NCBI GenBank assembly: GCA_016874715.1
Contig: VGTK01000047.1
Location: 1-34,577, forward strand
Direction: 5' to 3'
Source: Deltaproteobacteria bacterium
Lineage (GTDB): Bacteria; Desulfobacterota; Binatia; UBA12015
Length of the DNA stretch: 34,577 nucleotides
The notes under the pieces were generated by a model. It worked only from the letters and a program-made list of their open reading frames with translations. It was not told the DNA's origin and did no database searches. The translations under genes were made by a program, and so were the position numbers. Within the stretch, counting starts at the first letter, position 1; each line of letters begins with the position of its first letter. Positions 32,701 to 34,577 of this stretch are shown piece by piece.

Positions 32701-34577
32701 GTGGCGGAGAAGCATCACGCGAGCCTCACGCCGCTCGACGCCGCGCGCGCCCTGCTGCTCGCCGCGGCGCCGCCGCTCGACGGTGCCGAGCGTGTGCCCG
32801 TGTCGGACGCCCTCGGCCGCGTGACCGCCGCCGCGTGCCGCGCACGGTTCTCGGTGCCGCACTATCACGGTGCCGCGATGGACGGCATCGCGGTGCGCGC
32901 GCACGACACGCTCGGTGCGGGCGACGGGGCCGCGGTCGAGCTCGAGCACGGCACGCCGGCCACCGTCGGGCGGCCGTTCAGCTGGGTCGACACCGGCAAC
33001 GCCCTGCCGTCCTGGGCCGACGCCGTGATCATGATCGAGCGTGTGCACGATGGCCCCGCGCCGCGCAGCACGCGGCTGCCCGAGGTCTCGCCGGACGCTC
33101 GTGACCGCGCCGCGCGCGCACCTGACGCGCTGCCCGCGGCGGACGACTGCTGCGCGCCCGAGGACGCGGCGCACCCGGGCGCCGCAGGTGGTCCGCAGAG
33201 GGCACCCGTACCCGGTGTCGCGCGCGTCGTGCACGTGACGGCAGCGGCCGCGCCCTGGCAGCACGTGCGGCTGGTCGGCGAGGACGTGGTCGCGGGCGAC
33301 CTGATCCTGCCGCGCGGGCGCGCGATCCGTCCACCCGACGTCGGCGCGCTACTTGCCGCGGGGCTCGTCGAGGTGGACGTGCGGCCCCGTCCGGTGGTCG
33401 CGATCCTGCCGACCGGCGACGAGCTGATCGAGCCGGACGAGCCGCGCCGTCCCGGCCGCATCGTCGAGTTCAACTCGCGCATGATCGCGGCCTTCGTGCG
33501 CGAGTGGGGCGGCACGCCGGTGCGGCTCGCGCCGGTCGGTGACAACCTCGACGCCGTGCGCTCGCGCCTGTCCCTCGCGCTGCGCGAGGCGGACGTGGTG
33601 TGCGTGATCGCCGGCTCGTCGGCGGGCGAGCACGACTTCACCGCGGCGGCGCTCGCGAGCGTCGGCAGCGTCGCGGTGCACGGTATCGCCGTCATGCCGG
33701 GCAAGCCGGCGATCGTGGCGACGATCGCGCCGCTGGCGGACGGCGGTCAGGCGACCGCGGGCGTCGCGCGCGCGCGCGTCGCGGTGGGCGTTCCGGGATA
33801 TCCCGTGTCGGCCGCGGTGATCTGCCGCGAGCTGCTGGCACCGCTGCTGGCGCACCTCGTCGGCCGCGCGGCGCCCGAGGACGAGACGATCACCGCTGCG
33901 ACGCCGCACGCGCTGACGTCGCGCCGCGGCCAGGAGGAGCTGATGCGCGTGTGTGTGGGCGAGGTCGCGGGGCGCCGCGTGATCTGCCCGCTGCCGCGCG
34001 GCGCCGGCGCGATCTCCACCATGGCGCGGGCCGACGGCATCGTGCGCCTGGCCGCGGACGTGGAGCGCGTCGAGGCGTGGAGCGAGGTGGCGGTCGAGCT
34101 GCTGCGTCCGCTCGCCGACGTGCGCGGTACGATCCTGGTCGCCGGCAGCCACGACCCGGCGCTCGGCGAGCTCGAGGACGTGCTGCGCGCGACGTCGCCG
34201 CAGTACCGCATCGTGCTGTCGCCGGTGGGAGGAGAGGCCGGGCTCGCGGCGCTGGCACGCGGCGAGGTGCACGCGGCAGCCGTGTGCGGCGGGCAGCCTG
34301 CCGCGGCCCCGGGCGTCGTCGTGCAGCTCGCGCGACGCGCGGTCGGCCTGGTGGTCGCGGCGGGGAACCCGCTCGGCGTCCACACGCTCGACGACCTGCG
34401 GCGTGACGACGTGCGCACTCCTCCCGAGGTCGAGCGCTCCGCGGTGCGGATCGCGAGCCGGACGCTGTCCGGCTCGGGCGGCGCGCGTCCCGGCGAGGCG
34501 CGTGCGGGGCACGACGCGCACGTGGCGCGTGGCGGACGCCATGGCGGGGGGGCGCAACAGGAGCTGTCGCCGCTCGC
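32701..34577 (+). CDS. moeA: MoeA-type molybdopterin molybdenumtransferase fused to a periplasmic-binding-like domain (3' cut)
   Basis: At least 625 aa from GTG 32701; the frame is still open at the window end. MoeA inserts molybdenum into adenylylated molybdopterin. Conserved parts: TPLDAARALLL start, VPHYHGAAMDGIAVRA, LPTGDELIEP, GSSAGEHD (305-312, variant of GGTSVGxxD), PGKP (333-336) and VPGYPVSAAV (variant of LPGNPVSA). From about residue 477 (LVAGSHDPALGELEDVL) a second domain resembles the substrate-binding (COG1910, PBP-like) domain found fused to MoeA in some archaea and bacteria. A Pro/Ala-rich insertion (about 117-175) interrupts the MoeA N-terminal region. The last ~50 visible residues are Gly/Arg/His-rich. 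Confidence 0.88.
   Translation, partial: MAEKHHASLTPLDAARALLLAAAPPLDGAERVPVSDALGRVTAAACRARFSVPHYHGAAMDGIAVRAHDTLGAGDGAAVELEHGTPATVGRPFSWVDTGNALPSWADAVIMIERVHDGPAPRSTRLPEVSPDARDRAARAPDALPAADDCCAPEDAAHPGAAGGPQRAPVPGVARVVHVTAAAAPWQHVRLVGEDVVAGDLILPRGRAIRPPDVGALLAAGLVEVDVRPRPVVAILPTGDELIEPDEPRRPGRIVEFNSRMIAAFVREWGGTPVRLAPVGDNLDAVRSRLSLALREADVVCVIAGSSAGEHDFTAAALASVGSVAVHGIAVMPGKPAIVATIAPLADGGQATAGVARARVAVGVPGYPVSAAVICRELLAPLLAHLVGRAAPEDETITAATPHALTSRRGQEELMRVCVGEVAGRRVICPLPRGAGAISTMARADGIVRLAADVERVEAWSEVAVELLRPLADVRGTILVAGSHDPALGELEDVLRATSPQYRIVLSPVGGEAGLAALARGEVHAAAVCGGQPAAAPGVVVQLARRAVGLVVAAGNPLGVHTLDDLRRDDVRTPPEVERSAVRIASRTLSGSGGARPGEARAGHDAHVARGGRHGGGAQQELSPL

Overview
The window comes from a very high-GC bacterial chromosome. 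Nearly all coding sequence has G or C in third positions, which creates many long antisense shadow frames. The gene mix is an NtrC-type sigma-54 activator, secreted CSLREA and zinc-protease proteins, an F420-type LLM oxidoreductase, a cytochrome P450, MBOAT/SGNH acylation genes and a FliA/FlgM pair. This fits a soil or sediment deltaproteobacterium-like lineage (Binatota, Myxococcota or Desulfobacterota relatives). That placement is inference; no rRNA or tRNA is present to test it.

Layout. 1-2529: tail of an unknown gene, then a tightly overlapping histidine kinase and sigma-54 response regulator. 2560-3985 (minus): VOC protein followed by an epoxide-hydrolase-like enzyme, with a 30-bp tandem repeat expanded over their stop/start junction. 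4113-9585: GT-C-like membrane protein, Tat/lipoprotein sulfatase, membrane-anchored SGNH protein and an SDR; a 30-bp duplication and a perfect 4 x 32-bp array sit at gene edges. 9653-16200: a truncated DUF3108-like gene, a 1027-aa secreted HEXXH metalloprotease, a small island holding a MazF/RHH toxin-antitoxin pair and a decayed HigBA-like pair, and a CSLREA secreted beta-helix protein. 16591-19156: MBOAT O-acyltransferase overlapping an SGNH partner. 19248-19879: small secreted proteins. 19992-23050: acyl-CoA synthetase and class I DAHP synthase in one operon.

23272-28805 holds a putative oxidative catabolic block: LLM oxidoreductase, a secreted protein interrupted by an in-frame TAG, P450, zinc alcohol dehydrogenase and a CrtC/AttH-like lipocalin protein. 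28815-29905: an alpha/beta-hydrolase lipoprotein downstream of a 38-aa basic miniprotein. 30187-31539: a FliA-family sigma factor with a long basic N-terminal extension, followed by a FlgM-like anti-sigma factor; a plausible sigma-54 promoter precedes the pair, and no flagellar structural genes are visible. 31550-31736: a collapsed CopD remnant. 31857-34577: a nitrilase-superfamily amidase and a MoeA/periplasmic-binding-domain fusion cut by the window end.

Working themes: envelope glycan building and decoration (GT-C, sulfatase, two SGNH proteins, MBOAT), secreted proteins, and oxidation of lipophilic substrates (P450, ADH, SDR, LLM, hydrolases, acyl-CoA ligase). The most unusual structural signals are the three roughly 30-bp tandem arrays within 5.3 kb, two of which repeat a gene's stop codon, and the FliA/FlgM pair outside any visible flagellar cluster.
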